Source of the DNA: Pseudomonas sp. PICF141
GTDB lineage: Bacteria > Pseudomonadota > Gammaproteobacteria > Pseudomonadales > Pseudomonadaceae
DNA: 64,000 bases
Assembly: GCF_002286815.1 (NCBI RefSeq)
Contig: NZ_MUNM01000088.1
Location: 1 to 64,000 of the forward strand
Reading direction: 5' to 3'
In this document: one piece after another, positions 48,602-57,816 of the stretch
Position numbering within the stretch: the stretch's first letter is position 1
How the letters are laid out: the number at the start of each line of letters is the position of its first letter
Program-made: the position numbers and the translations under genes
The notes under the pieces: generated by a model
What the model was told of the DNA's origin: nothing
Databases searched by the model: none
Seen by the model: only the letters and a program-made list of their open reading frames with translations

Positions 48602-49869
48602 GGGCTTCCCTGCAGATCTGCTGCAACCCGGGATGCCGCTCGCAGTAATTCGCCGTCGCGCCTGAACCGCCCGATCATCTGTAGTCCGATCGGTAATTGC
48701 GCGTCAGCGCGAGGCAGCGGGATATTCACTTGCGGCCAGCCGAACGCCCCCCAGAATTTGATGAAGTCCGACGGTCCGGTGCTTTCCAGGCCCACCGGCG
48801 CGACCATCCCGCAGGAGGCGCCGAGCATGGCGTCGAAGGGTTGGCAACGCTCATTCAGTTGCGGAGCGAGGACTGCCAGCCGGTGTTTGGCGGCGGACTC
48901 CTGTTCCCAGGTTGTCGCCGCCGCTCGTTCAAACATTGCCAATGTCGAAGGGCTCAATTGTGTGCGGTGTTGTTGAAATTCCTTCATCAGCGAGCGGGCT
49001 CCTTCGCAATCGTTGATCAATTGATGATCATCGAACACGCCAGAAAACTCATCCGGCAACTGCACTTCGCTGACGTGATGGCCGGTGCTACGCAACTGAT
49101 CCAGCGCCTGCTCCAGCGCGTTAGCCACCTCGGGTTCCACCTGATCCCAACGTGAGGTGCGGCACATACCCAGGTGCAGCGGACGCCGTTCCACGCCAGT
49201 GGCCACGAACCCGGGAATCAACACGCTTGCCACGAGCTGCAGGTCGCGCACCGATCGTCCATACCAACCCACGGTGTCGAAGCTGGGTGCCAGCGGCTTT
49301 ACGCCTTCCAGCGACACCAGCCCCAATGACGGCTTGAAGGCGAAGAGACCGCAGTAGGATGCTGGCTTGAGCAGCGAGCCAGCGGTCTGGGTGCCCAGCG
49401 CCAAGGCAAAGAAGCCCGCGGCCATGCCGGCCGCCGAGCCTGCACTGGAGCTGCCCGGCGTGCGGGCGAGATTGTGGGGGTTGCGGGTGGGACCGGTGTG
49501 CATGTACGCAAACTCGGTGGTGTGAGTCTTGCCCATGATCAGTGCGCCGGCCTGGCGCAGCAGTGTCACCACATGAGCGTCCCGGGACGGCTGATGGCCG
49601 GCGTAAATGGGTGAAAAAAACTGGGTGGGATGGTCGGCGCTGTCGAAGATGTCCTTGATGCCTACCGGCACTCCGACCAGCACGCCTTGGCCGGGGCATT
49701 GTGCGGCGGCGGCACGTACTTGGTGGGCATCGAACGAGACGAAGGCCTGGATGTCCGGCTCCAGCGTTTGAATGCACTCAAGAAAGTGTTCGGCGATGGT
49801 GGCAGTGCTCGTCTCGCCACTGGCCACCGCCTCGCTGAGTGCGGTGGCGTCAGGGACTCGGCCGATCAT
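48580..49869 (-). CDS. Amidase signature family enzyme (429 aa)
   Basis: Ser-cisSer-Lys hydrolase: Lys72 in GVPVGIKDIFD, the cis-Ser in TPGSSSAGSAAG (139-146), and nucleophile Ser165 in GTQTAGSLLKPA. All three catalytic residues are present. Substrate range in the family is wide (amides, carbamates, GatA); it is shorter than GatA and lacks GatB/C neighbours, so a catabolic amidase is likely. The ATG overlaps the stop of the upstream VOC gene (ATGA). Its last 22 nt overlap the convergent diguanylate cyclase gene. Confidence 0.92.
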   Translation of the reverse strand: MIGRVPDATALSEAVASGETSTATIAEHFLECIQTLEPDIQAFVSFDAHQVRAAAAQCPGQGVLVGVPVGIKDIFDSADHPTQFFSPIYAGHQPSRDAHVVTLLRQAGALIMGKTHTTEFAYMHTGPTRNPHNLARTPGSSSAGSAAGMAAGFFALALGTQTAGSLLKPASYCGLFAFKPSLGLVSLEGVKPLAPSFDTVGWYGRSVRDLQLVASVLIPGFVATGVERRPLHLGMCRTSRWDQVEPEVANALEQALDQLRSTGHHVSEVQLPDEFSGVFDDHQLINDCEGARSLMKEFQQHRTQLSPSTLAMFERAAATTWEQESAAKHRLAVLAPQLNERCQPFDAMLGASCGMVAPVGLESTGPSDFIKFWGAFGWPQVNIPLPRADAQLPIGLQMIGRFRRDGELLRAASRVAADLQGSPQNSAWP

Positions 49870-50291
49870 TTGGCGAACAACTGGTCGATGTTCTTGAATG
49901 CCTTGAACTCCAGCGCATTACCGCAGGGGTCGAAGAGAAACATCGTGGCCTGTTCGCCAACCAGCCCCTGGAAGCGAATCCCCGGCTCGATCACAAATCG
50001 CGTGCCCCGAGACTTCAAGCGCTCGGCCAGGTTTTCCCATTCCTCCATTCCCAACACGACGCCAAAGTGCGGAACCGGTACGTCATGCCCATCCACGGCA
50101 TTGGTGTGGGCAGCTTCCTGAGACGCGTTTTTCGGCGCGAGGTGTATGACCAGTTGATGACCGAAGAAATTGAAGTCCACCCAATGATCGCTGGAGCGAC
50201 CTTCTGCCAGGCCAAACACTTCACCATAGAAGCGCCGGGCCGCGGTCAAGTCGTAAACCGGGATAGCCAAATGAAAAGGAGATAGTTGCAT
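49866..50291 (-). CDS. VOC (glyoxalase-type) protein coupled to amidase (141 aa)
   Basis: Two-module VOC fold beginning SPFHLAIPVYDLTAARRFYGEVFGL, with the second half FGVVLGMEEWENLAERL and TMFLFDPCGNALEFKAF. Metal ligands are probably His7, His in VPHFGVV and Glu near the end. It is the first gene of a two-gene operon with the amidase and is divergent from a LysR regulator. VOC proteins with DPCGNALEF usually act in detoxification or ring-cleavage chemistry; the true substrate is unknown. Confidence 0.9.
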   Translation of the reverse strand: MQLSPFHLAIPVYDLTAARRFYGEVFGLAEGRSSDHWVDFNFFGHQLVIHLAPKNASQEAAHTNAVDGHDVPVPHFGVVLGMEEWENLAERLKSRGTRFVIEPGIRFQGLVGEQATMFLFDPCGNALEFKAFKNIDQLFAK

Positions 50292-50372
50292 GGGATGTAA
50301 CCTCGACGAATTGGGTGTTGAGGAGTTTAGCCCTGTGCTTTTTGATTGAAAGACGATAGTTTTTGCAGCGAG

Positions 50373-50388
50373 ATCAAATTATTTCGAT
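50373..50388. promoter_or_regulatory. Possible LysR operator in the divergent VOC-LysR gap
   Basis: ATCAAATTATTTCGAT is an imperfect 16-bp palindrome (12 of 16 positions symmetric) and AT-rich against its surroundings. It sits 15 nt before the LysR start, in the 112-nt gap between the two divergent genes. Confidence 0.35.
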
Positions 50389-50403
50389 CAATTGGGGCGC
50401 CAT

Positions 50404-51270
50404 ATGCTGCGGGAACTGAAAACCTTCATTGCCGTGACACGTCACGGCACGTTCGCTGCCGCAGGCATGCACATCGGCCTGACCCAGTCAGCGGTCAGCG
50501 CGCAGATCCGCAATCTCGAACAGACGTTGGGCATTCGCTTGTTCGATCGCACCGGACGTCAGGCGATTCTCAACGCGGCGGGGCAGCGGGCGTTGCCGAT
50601 GGCTCGGGACATTCTTGAGACCTTCAGCCGCATGGCCGTCAGTGACAGCGTCGGCGAGTTTCGTGGCGAATTGAAGATCGGCGCGGTGGCCACCGTGCAG
50701 ACCGGGTTATTGCCGCGTGCGCTGTTGCGACTCCGGCAGCAGGCGCCATTGCTGGAGGCGAAACTGGTGCCGGGCGTATCGCTGAATCTCTTGAGTCAGG
50801 TGGACACCGGCGAAGTGGACCTGGCGATTCTGATCAAGCCGCCGTTCGAATTACCCAAGGAATTGTCGGTGCAAGTCATTCGCCGCGAGCCGTTTGTGCT
50901 GATCGTGCCGGCGGAGCTTGAGGGCGACGACCCGTTGCAGATTCTCGCCAACCATCCCCACGTACGCTACGACCGCAATTCGTTCGGTGGGCGCTTGATC
51001 ACGCGATTTTTACGCGAGCAGCGGATCGACGTGCAGGTCGCGCTGGAACTGGATGAACTGGAAGCCATCGTGAAAATGGTTGAGTGCGGATTGGGGGTAT
51101 CGCTGCTGCCCAAGGCCGGACTGTGGCTTGAACACGGCGCCAGGGTGAGGGTGATCGAATTGGGCGAACTGACGTTCTATCGGGAGATCGTGTTGCTGCA
51201 GCGTTACAGCCAGCGTATGCAGCCGATCCAGCAGTTGTTTGCGCGGTGCCTCACACAGATCCCTGACTAA
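50404..51270 (+). CDS. LysR family transcriptional regulator (288 aa)
   Basis: The N-terminal winged HTH is readable (LKTFIAVTRHGTFAAAGMHIGLTQSAVSAQIRNLE, LFDRTGRQ). The C-terminal substrate-binding domain has GELKIGAVATVQTGLLPRAL and ends ARCLTQIPD. The divergent placement suggests that it controls the amidase-VOC operon. ATG at 50404 is taken over a TTG 12 nt earlier because GGGG is well spaced to it. Inducer unknown. Confidence 0.93.
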   Translation: MLRELKTFIAVTRHGTFAAAGMHIGLTQSAVSAQIRNLEQTLGIRLFDRTGRQAILNAAGQRALPMARDILETFSRMAVSDSVGEFRGELKIGAVATVQTGLLPRALLRLRQQAPLLEAKLVPGVSLNLLSQVDTGEVDLAILIKPPFELPKELSVQVIRREPFVLIVPAELEGDDPLQILANHPHVRYDRNSFGGRLITRFLREQRIDVQVALELDELEAIVKMVECGLGVSLLPKAGLWLEHGARVRVIELGELTFYREIVLLQRYSQRMQPIQQLFARCLTQIPD

Positions 51271-51280
51271 ACTCAAACCC

Positions 51281-51370
51281 TGTGGGAGCGGGCTTGCCCG
51301 CGATAGCGGTGTATCAGTCAACATCCATTTTGAATGTTAATCCGTCATCGCGGGCAAGCCCGCTCCCACA
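51281..51370. repeat. Paired inverted REP (TGTGGGAGCGGGCTTGCCCGCGAT type)
   Basis: Arms about 51281-51304 and 51347-51370 lie right after the LysR gene; same type as 35555-35620. Confidence 0.92.
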
Positions 51371-51400
51371 GGGAATTATGTCTGGCCTTGAATTCCGAGC

Positions 51401-51434
51401 ATTAAAAACCCGCCTGAAGAGGCGGGTTTTTAAT
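51401..51434. terminator. Bidirectional terminator between LysR gene and fabI
   Basis: ATTAAAAACCCGCCT / AGGCGGGTTTTTAAT forms a perfect 15-bp stem with a 4-nt loop, with A/T tracts on both sides, 13 nt after the fabI stop. Confidence 0.95.
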
Positions 51435-51447
51435 GGCTAACCGAAGA

Positions 51448-52242
51448 TCACTCTTCGATGTTGCCCATGGCGGTGGTGTTGAAGCCGCCGTCTACGTACA
51501 TGATTTCACCGCTGATGCCGGATGCCAGGTCCGAACACAGGAAGGCGCCGGCGTTGCCGACTTCTTCGATGGTGACGTTACGACGCAGCGGAGTTTGCGC
51601 TTCGTTGGCCGCCAGCATTTTGCGGAAGTTCTTGATGCCGGAAGCGGCGAGGGTGCGGATCGGGCCGGCCGATACGCAGTTGACGCGAGTACCGTCCGGG
51701 CCCAGGGAGCCAGCCAGGTAACGCACGCCGGCTTCCAGGGAAGCCTTGGCCATGCCCATCACGTTGTAGTTCGGCATGGTGCGCTCGGCGCCCAGGTACG
51801 ACAGGGTCAGCAGGCTGCCATTGCGGCCTTTCATCATTTCGCGGCCAGCCTTGGCCAGGGCCACGAAGCTGTAGGCGCTGATGTCGTGAGCGATGCGGAA
51901 ACCTTCACGGGTGGTGGCTTCGGTGAAGTCGCCGTCCAGTTGGTCGCCCGGGGCGAAGCCGACGGAGTGCACGATGCAATCCAGGCCGTCCCACTTCTTG
52001 CTCAACTCTTCGAAGACCTTGGCGATTTCTTCATCGCTGGCCACGTCGCACGGGAAGCACAGCTCAGGGCTCGAGCCCCAGCCTTGTGCGAATTCTTCGA
52101 CACGACCCTTGAGTTTGTCGTTCTGATAAGTGAAGGCAAGCTCAGCGCCCTCGCGATGCATGGCGGCAGCGATGCCGGATGCGATGGACAGCTTGCTGGC
52201 GACACCGACGATCAGTACGCGCTTACCGGCGAGAAAACCCAT
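51448..52242 (-). CDS. fabI: Enoyl-[acyl-carrier-protein] reductase FabI (264 aa)
   Basis: NADH-dependent final step of fatty-acid elongation. Recognised from MGFLAGKRVLIVGVASKLSIASGIA, the LDCIVHSVGFAPGDQL loop and the catalytic set Tyr149, Tyr159 and Lys166 (YNVMGMAKA). The triclosan-binding loop residues are of the sensitive type. GAGGAG precedes the ATG. It follows the ABC-importer operon on the same strand, 22 nt after yejF-like, and so may be co-transcribed with it. Pseudomonads often also have FabV elsewhere. Confidence 0.97.
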   Translation of the reverse strand: MGFLAGKRVLIVGVASKLSIASGIAAAMHREGAELAFTYQNDKLKGRVEEFAQGWGSSPELCFPCDVASDEEIAKVFEELSKKWDGLDCIVHSVGFAPGDQLDGDFTEATTREGFRIAHDISAYSFVALAKAGREMMKGRNGSLLTLSYLGAERTMPNYNVMGMAKASLEAGVRYLAGSLGPDGTRVNCVSAGPIRTLAASGIKNFRKMLAANEAQTPLRRNVTIEEVGNAGAFLCSDLASGISGEIMYVDGGFNTTAMGNIEE

Positions 52243-52263
52243 GTGTTGCTCCTCTTTTCAGGT

Positions 52264-53874
52264 TTATTGCGCAGTGGCTGGTGCCAGAAAAGCGGCTTCC
52301 AGCAACTGCTGTGTATACGGATGTTGGGGGGCGGCAAAGATACTTTGCGCGTCTCCCTGTTCGACCACTTGGCCATGCTTGACCACCATCAGCTGGTGGC
52401 TCAGCGCTTTGACGACAGCCAGGTCATGGCTGATAAACAAATACGTCAGGTTGTACCTGGTTTGCAGTGAACGTAGCAGCTCCACCACTTGGCGTTGCAC
52501 GGTGCGGTCGAGGGCCGAAGTGGGCTCGTCCAGCAAAATCAACGCCGGTTTTAGCACTAATGCCCGGGCAATGGCGATTCTCTGCCGTTGCCCACCGGAA
52601 AATTCATGGGGGTAGCGGTGCCGGGATTCCGGGTCCAGACCTACCTCCTTGAGTGCTGCAATAATCGCTTGTTCCTGTTCTGCCTCGGTGCCCATCTTGT
52701 GGATCCGCAGGCCTTCGCCGACGATCTGGCTCACGCACATCCGTGGGCTCAGGCTGCCGAAAGGGTCCTGAAACACCACCTGCATCTGCCGCCGTAGTGG
52801 TCGAACTTCGCTCTGCGTCAGGCAGTCTAGCTGCTTGCCTTCAAAACGGATGGTGCCTTTGCTACCGATCAGCCGCAAAATCGCCAGGCCGAGCGTCGAT
52901 TTGCCAGAACCGCTTTCTCCCACAATCCCCAGGGTCTGGCCCTGGGGCAGGCTGAAATTGATGCCGTCGACCGCTTTGATATGGTCCACGGTCTTTTTCA
53001 GCAAGCCTTTCTTGATCGGGAACCAGACTTTCAGGTCCTCGACCGCCAGCAATGGCGGGCCAATCACATTGCTCGCCGGTTTGCCGCTGGGCTCCGCTGC
53101 CAGCAGTTCCCGTGTGTACGGATGCTGCGGCGCGCGGAACAATTCTTCGCACGATGCCTGTTCGACGATGCAACCGCGCTGCATGACACATACCCGATGC
53201 GCAATTCTTCGCACAAGGTTCAAATCGTGACTGATCAGTAACAACGCCATGCCCAGCCGGGCCTGTAATTCCTTGAGCAATTCGAGAATTTTCAGTTGAA
53301 CGGTCACGTCCAGGGCCGTGGTCGGTTCGTCGGCAATCAGCAACTCCGGCTCATTGGCCAGGGCCATGGCGATCATCACCCGCTGGCGCTGGCCGCCGGA
53401 CAATTCGTGGGGCAGGGCCTTGAGACGCTTCTGCGGTTCGGGGATGCCGACCATTTCCAGCAGTTCCAGCGTGCGCTTGGTCGCGACTTTACCGGTCAGG
53501 CCTTTGTGGATGCCCAGGATTTCATTGATCTGTTTTTCGATCGAATGCAGCGGATTGAGCGAGGTCATCGGCTCCTGGAAGATCATCGCGATCCGGTTGC
53601 CGCGGATGTGACGGATGGTTTTCTCCTGCAGATCCAGCAGATTGCGGTCGGAGTAGGTGATGGTGCCGGACGGATGTCGGGCCAGCGGGTAGGGCAGCAG
53701 TCGCAGGATCGAGTGAGCGGTCACCGATTTGCCGGAGCCGCTTTCGCCCACCAGCGCCAGGGTTTCGCCGCGCTTGATGTCGAAGCTGACGCCCTCGACC
53801 ACGCGCTGCACGCGTTCACCGACGACAAATTCGACGGCTAGGTCGCGCACTTCGATCAGATTGTCCTGATTCAT
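52264..53874 (-). CDS. yejF: Microcin C / oligopeptide ABC importer ATPase, YejF-like (536 aa)
   Basis: Fused double ATPase. Each half has a Walker A (GESGSGKS, twice), a signature (ELSGGQRQR and EFSGGQRQR) and a Walker B (LLIADEPTTALD and LILLDEPTSALD). The C-terminal oligopeptide-type extension after each half (APQHPYT) is that of peptide importers. The ATG at 53874 with GAGGAAG upstream is used. Powers the YejA/B/E import system; in E. coli this also imports microcin C7. The permease gene ends 1 nt upstream. Confidence 0.94.
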   Translation of the reverse strand: MNQDNLIEVRDLAVEFVVGERVQRVVEGVSFDIKRGETLALVGESGSGKSVTAHSILRLLPYPLARHPSGTITYSDRNLLDLQEKTIRHIRGNRIAMIFQEPMTSLNPLHSIEKQINEILGIHKGLTGKVATKRTLELLEMVGIPEPQKRLKALPHELSGGQRQRVMIAMALANEPELLIADEPTTALDVTVQLKILELLKELQARLGMALLLISHDLNLVRRIAHRVCVMQRGCIVEQASCEELFRAPQHPYTRELLAAEPSGKPASNVIGPPLLAVEDLKVWFPIKKGLLKKTVDHIKAVDGINFSLPQGQTLGIVGESGSGKSTLGLAILRLIGSKGTIRFEGKQLDCLTQSEVRPLRRQMQVVFQDPFGSLSPRMCVSQIVGEGLRIHKMGTEAEQEQAIIAALKEVGLDPESRHRYPHEFSGGQRQRIAIARALVLKPALILLDEPTSALDRTVQRQVVELLRSLQTRYNLTYLFISHDLAVVKALSHQLMVVKHGQVVEQGDAQSIFAAPQHPYTQQLLEAAFLAPATAQ

Positions 53875-53875
53875 T

Positions 53876-54895
53876 TCACTTCCTCGGGTCGAAGGCATCG
53901 CGAGCGGACTCGCCGATGAACACCAGCAGACTCAACATCAGCGCCAGCACCGCAAACGCACTCATGCCCAGCCACGGCGCTTGCAGATTGGATTTGCCCT
54001 GGGCTACCAGTTCACCCAAGGACGGCGCACCCGGCGGCAGGCCGAAGCCAAGGAAGTCCAGGGCGGTCAGCGTGCCGATGGCGCCGGTCAGAATGAACGG
54101 CATGAAGGTCATGGTCGAGACCATGGCGTTGGGCAGGATGTGGCGGAACATGATCGCACCATTCTGCATGCCCAGCGCACGGGCCGCGCGCACGTACTCC
54201 AGATTCCGGCCGCGCAGGAACTCGGCGCGCACCACATCCACCAGGCTCATCCACGAGAACAGCAGCATGATCCCCAGCAGCCACCAGAAATTCGGTTGCA
54301 CGAAACTGGCGAGAATGATCAGCAGGTACAGCACCGGCAACCCGGACCAGATTTCCAGAAAGCGCTGGCCGGCCAGATCCACCCAGCCGCCATAAAAACC
54401 CTGCAAGGCCCCGGCGATCACGCCGATGATCGAGCTGAGAATAGTCAGTGTCAAAGCGAACAGCACCGAAATCCGGAAGCCATAAATCACTCGGGCCAGC
54501 ACATCGCGGCCCTGATCGTCGGTGCCCAGCAGGTTATCGGCCGAAGGCGGCGCGGGGGCCGGGACTTTCAGATCGTAATTGATGCTCTGGTAGCTGTAGG
54601 GGATCGGCGCCCACAAGACCCAGGCGTCCTTGGCCTTGAGCAGTTCGCGGATGTAGGGGCTCTTGTAGTTGGCTTCCAGCGGGAATTCGCCGCCGAACGC
54701 GGTTTCGGGGTAGCGCTTGAGGGCCGGGAAATACCAGGTATTGTCGTAGTGCACCACCAGTGGTTTGTCGTTGGCGATCAGTTCGGCGCCCAGGCTTGCG
54801 CCGAACAGAATCAGGAACAGCCACAGCGACCACCAGCCACGCTTGTTGGCCTTGAACAGCTCGAAACGTCGGCGATTGAGAGGGGACAGGTTCAT
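53876..54895 (-). CDS. yejE: ABC importer permease, YejE-like (339 aa)
   Basis: Six transmembrane helices. The large periplasmic loop after the first helix (KRYPETAFGGEFPLEANYKSPY) is the trademark of YejE. The cytoplasmic EAA-type loop VRAARALGMQNGAIMFRHILPNA contacts the ATPase. The ATG at 54895 with GGGAG eight bases upstream is one base after the yejB stop, showing tight coupling. Confidence 0.94.
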   Translation of the reverse strand: MNLSPLNRRRFELFKANKRGWWSLWLFLILFGASLGAELIANDKPLVVHYDNTWYFPALKRYPETAFGGEFPLEANYKSPYIRELLKAKDAWVLWAPIPYSYQSINYDLKVPAPAPPSADNLLGTDDQGRDVLARVIYGFRISVLFALTLTILSSIIGVIAGALQGFYGGWVDLAGQRFLEIWSGLPVLYLLIILASFVQPNFWWLLGIMLLFSWMSLVDVVRAEFLRGRNLEYVRAARALGMQNGAIMFRHILPNAMVSTMTFMPFILTGAIGTLTALDFLGFGLPPGAPSLGELVAQGKSNLQAPWLGMSAFAVLALMLSLLVFIGESARDAFDPRK

Positions 54896-54896
54896 C

Positions 54897-55970
54897 TCAA
54901 TGCTCCCGGCTTTCGAAGTCGATGCGCGGATCGACAAAGGTGTAAGTGAGGTCACCGATCAGCTTCACCACCAACCCCAGCAGGGTAAAGATGAACAGCG
55001 TGCCGAAAACCACCGGGTAGTCGCGGTTGATCGCCGCCTCGAAACTCATCAAGCCGAGGCCATCGAGGGAGAAAATCACCTCCACCAGCAACGAGCCGGT
55101 GAAGAAGATCCCGATGAACGCCGAAGGGAAACCGGCGATCACCAGCAGCATGGCGTTGCGAAACACATGGCCGTACAACACGCGGTGACGGGTCAGGCCC
55201 TTGGCCTTGGCGGTGATGACGTATTGCTTGTTGATTTCATCGAGGAAGCTGTTTTTGGTCAGCAGGGTCATGGTCGCGAAGTTGCCGATCACCAAGGCGG
55301 TCACCGGCAGCGCCAGGTGCCAGAAGTAATCGAGGATCTTGCCACCTGTACTGAGCTCGTCAAAGTTGTTCGAGGTCAGGCCCCGTAGCGGAAACCAGTC
55401 GAAATAGCTGCCGCCGGCGAACACCACAATCAGCAGGATGGCGAACAGGAACGCCGGGATCGCGTAACCGACGATGATCGCCGAACTGGTCCAGACATCG
55501 AAATGGCTGCCGTGTCGCGTCGCCTTGGCGATCCCCAGCGGAATCGACACCAGGTACATGATCAGCGTGCTCCACAGCCCCAGTGAGATCGACACCGGCA
55601 GCTTTTCCTTGATCAGGTCGATGACCTTGGCGTCACGGAAGAAGCTATCGCCAAAATCCAGGGTGGCGTAGTTCTTGATCATGATCCACAAACGTTCCGG
55701 CGCCGATTTATCGAAGCCGTACATGTGCTCGATTTCCTTGACCAGCGCCGGGTCCAGGCCTTGCGCCCCACGATAGGCCGAACCTGCCACCGACACTTCG
55801 GCACCGCCGCCGGCGATGCGGCTGGTGGCACCTTCGAAGCCTTCGAGCTTGGCGATCATCTGTTCCACCGGCCCGCCGGGGGCGGCCTGGATGATCACGA
55901 AGTTGATCAGCAAAATGCCGAACAGCGTCGGGATGATCAGCAGCAGTCGCCGAAAAATATACGCCAGCAT
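54897..55970 (-). CDS. yejB: ABC importer permease, YejB-like (357 aa)
   Basis: First permease of the importer. It starts with MLAYIFRRLLLIIPTLFGILLINFVII and has six helices in the DppB pattern. The EAA loop is YVITAKAKGLTRHRVLYGHVFRNAM. A long periplasmic insert between helices one and two (about residues 30-120) is usual in YejB. It lies 4 nt after the second binding-protein gene. Confidence 0.95.
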   Translation of the reverse strand: MLAYIFRRLLLIIPTLFGILLINFVIIQAAPGGPVEQMIAKLEGFEGATSRIAGGGAEVSVAGSAYRGAQGLDPALVKEIEHMYGFDKSAPERLWIMIKNYATLDFGDSFFRDAKVIDLIKEKLPVSISLGLWSTLIMYLVSIPLGIAKATRHGSHFDVWTSSAIIVGYAIPAFLFAILLIVVFAGGSYFDWFPLRGLTSNNFDELSTGGKILDYFWHLALPVTALVIGNFATMTLLTKNSFLDEINKQYVITAKAKGLTRHRVLYGHVFRNAMLLVIAGFPSAFIGIFFTGSLLVEVIFSLDGLGLMSFEAAINRDYPVVFGTLFIFTLLGLVVKLIGDLTYTFVDPRIDFESREH

Positions 55971-55974
55971 CTGA

Positions 55975-57816
55975 TTACTCCGTGCCCGCAGGGTCGGCTT
56001 GCAGTTTGGTTTCGACTTCTATCGGCAATGTCGCGTCGGGCTTGACCCACCAGGTGTTAATGCCGATGTCATATTTGGGCGAAACCTTCGGGTGACCGAT
56101 ATGGTTCCAGTACGCCACGCGCCAGGTCTTGATGTGCCAGTTGGGGATCACGTAATAACCCCATTGCAGCACTCGGTCCAGGGCCCTGGCGTGAGCCACC
56201 AGGCTTTGGCGCGAATCAGCATTGATCAGTTGCTCGACCAGTTGGTCCACCACCGGGTCTTTCAGGCCCATGGAGTTGCGACTGCCGGGTTTGTCGGCGG
56301 CGGCCGACATCCAGAACTCACGCTGTTCGTTACCCGGCGAGTTGGACTGCGGGAAGCTGCCGACGATCATGTCGAAGTCCCGGGAGCGCACGCGGTTGAT
56401 GTATTGCGAGACGTCGACCCGACGGATCACCAGGTCGATGCCCAGGTCGCTGAGGTTGCGCTTGAACGGCAACAGCACCCGCTCGAACTCGGTCTGGGCC
56501 ACCAGGAATTCGATGGTCACCGGCTTGCCGGTGGCGTCGACCATTTTGTCGTCGACGATTCGCCAGCCGGCTTCTTGCAGCAGTTGATAGGCTTTGCGCT
56601 GCTGGGTGCGGATCATGCCGCTGGCGTCGGTCACCGGGTTCTGGAACGCCTCGCTGAATACCTGTTCGGGGATCTTGCCGCGCAACGGATTCAAAATTTC
56701 CAGCTCGTCGGCGTCCGGCAGGCCAGTGGCGGCCATTTCCGAGTTTTCAAAGTAACTGCGGGTGCGCGCGTAGGCGCCGTTGAACAGTTGCTTGTTAGTC
56801 CATTCGAAATCCAGTAGCAGTGTCAGCGCCTGACGCACGCGCACATCCTGAAACACCGGGCGGCGCAGGTTGAACACGAAGCCTTGCATGCCAGTGGGGT
56901 TGCCGTTGGGGATTTCTTCCTTGATCAGCCGACCTTCGGCCACCGCCGGAATGTTGTAGGCCTTGGCCCAGTTTTTCGCGGCCGATTCCAGCCAGAAGTC
57001 GAACTGACCGGCCTTGAGCGCTTCCAGCGCGACGGTGTTGTCGCGGTAGTAGTCAGTGGTCATCACGTCGAAGTTGTAGAACCCGCGATTGACCGGCAGG
57101 TCCTTGCCCCAATAATCCTTGACCCGCTCATAACGCACCGAGCGCCCGGCCTTCACTTGGCTGACTTTGTAAGGGCCGCTGCCCAGCGGCAGTTCCAGGT
57201 TACCTTTGTTGAAGTCGCGGGTAGCCCACCAATGCTTGGGCAGCACCGGCAGCTGGCCGAGGATCAGCGGCAACTCACGGTTGTTTTTGTGCTTGAACTT
57301 GAACAGCACTTTGAGCGGGTCTTCGGCGACCACGTCCTCCACGTCGCTGTAATAACCGCGAAAGAGCGGGGCGCCGTCCTTGATCAGCGTCTGGAAGCTG
57401 AACACCACGTCTTCGGCACGTACCGGATGACCGTCGTGGAAGCGTGCTTCGGGACGCAGGTAGAAGCGTACCCAGCTGTTGTCCGGGGCTTTTTCGATTT
57501 TGCCGGCGATCAGGCCGTATTCGGTAAACGGCTCATCCAGGCCCTGCTTGGCCAGGGTGTCGTAGATCATGCTGATGTCGTCGGCCGGCACGCCTTTGTT
57601 GATGAACGGATTGAGGCTGTCGAAGCCACCGAATCCGGCCTGGCGGAAGATCCCGCCCTTGGGGGCGTCGGGGTTCACGTAATCGAAATGTTTGAAATCG
57701 GCCGGGTATTTCGGCGGCTCGTTGTACAGGGTCAAGGCATGTTGCGGGGCGGCAAAGGCCAGCCCGGCGAACAGCAGACCGCTGGCCTGCAAGAGCAGGG
57801 CACGTAGGGGTTTCAT
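55975..57816 (-). CDS. Periplasmic peptide-binding protein, YejA-like, copy 2 (613 aa)
   Basis: Type-II (SBP_bac_5) solute-binding protein with a Sec signal peptide ending near LAFAA (about residues 1-22). YejA features are HFDYVNPDAPKGG, FDSLNPFINKG, YDTLAKQGLDEPFTEYGL and RYERVKDYWGKDLPVNRG. It is clearly homologous along its length to the protein encoded just upstream, so the operon carries two binding proteins that may differ in ligand. The ATG (GGAG upstream) overlaps the stop of the upstream gene by 4 nt. Confidence 0.93.
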   Translation of the reverse strand: MKPLRALLLQASGLLFAGLAFAAPQHALTLYNEPPKYPADFKHFDYVNPDAPKGGIFRQAGFGGFDSLNPFINKGVPADDISMIYDTLAKQGLDEPFTEYGLIAGKIEKAPDNSWVRFYLRPEARFHDGHPVRAEDVVFSFQTLIKDGAPLFRGYYSDVEDVVAEDPLKVLFKFKHKNNRELPLILGQLPVLPKHWWATRDFNKGNLELPLGSGPYKVSQVKAGRSVRYERVKDYWGKDLPVNRGFYNFDVMTTDYYRDNTVALEALKAGQFDFWLESAAKNWAKAYNIPAVAEGRLIKEEIPNGNPTGMQGFVFNLRRPVFQDVRVRQALTLLLDFEWTNKQLFNGAYARTRSYFENSEMAATGLPDADELEILNPLRGKIPEQVFSEAFQNPVTDASGMIRTQQRKAYQLLQEAGWRIVDDKMVDATGKPVTIEFLVAQTEFERVLLPFKRNLSDLGIDLVIRRVDVSQYINRVRSRDFDMIVGSFPQSNSPGNEQREFWMSAAADKPGSRNSMGLKDPVVDQLVEQLINADSRQSLVAHARALDRVLQWGYYVIPNWHIKTWRVAYWNHIGHPKVSPKYDIGINTWWVKPDATLPIEVETKLQADPAGTE

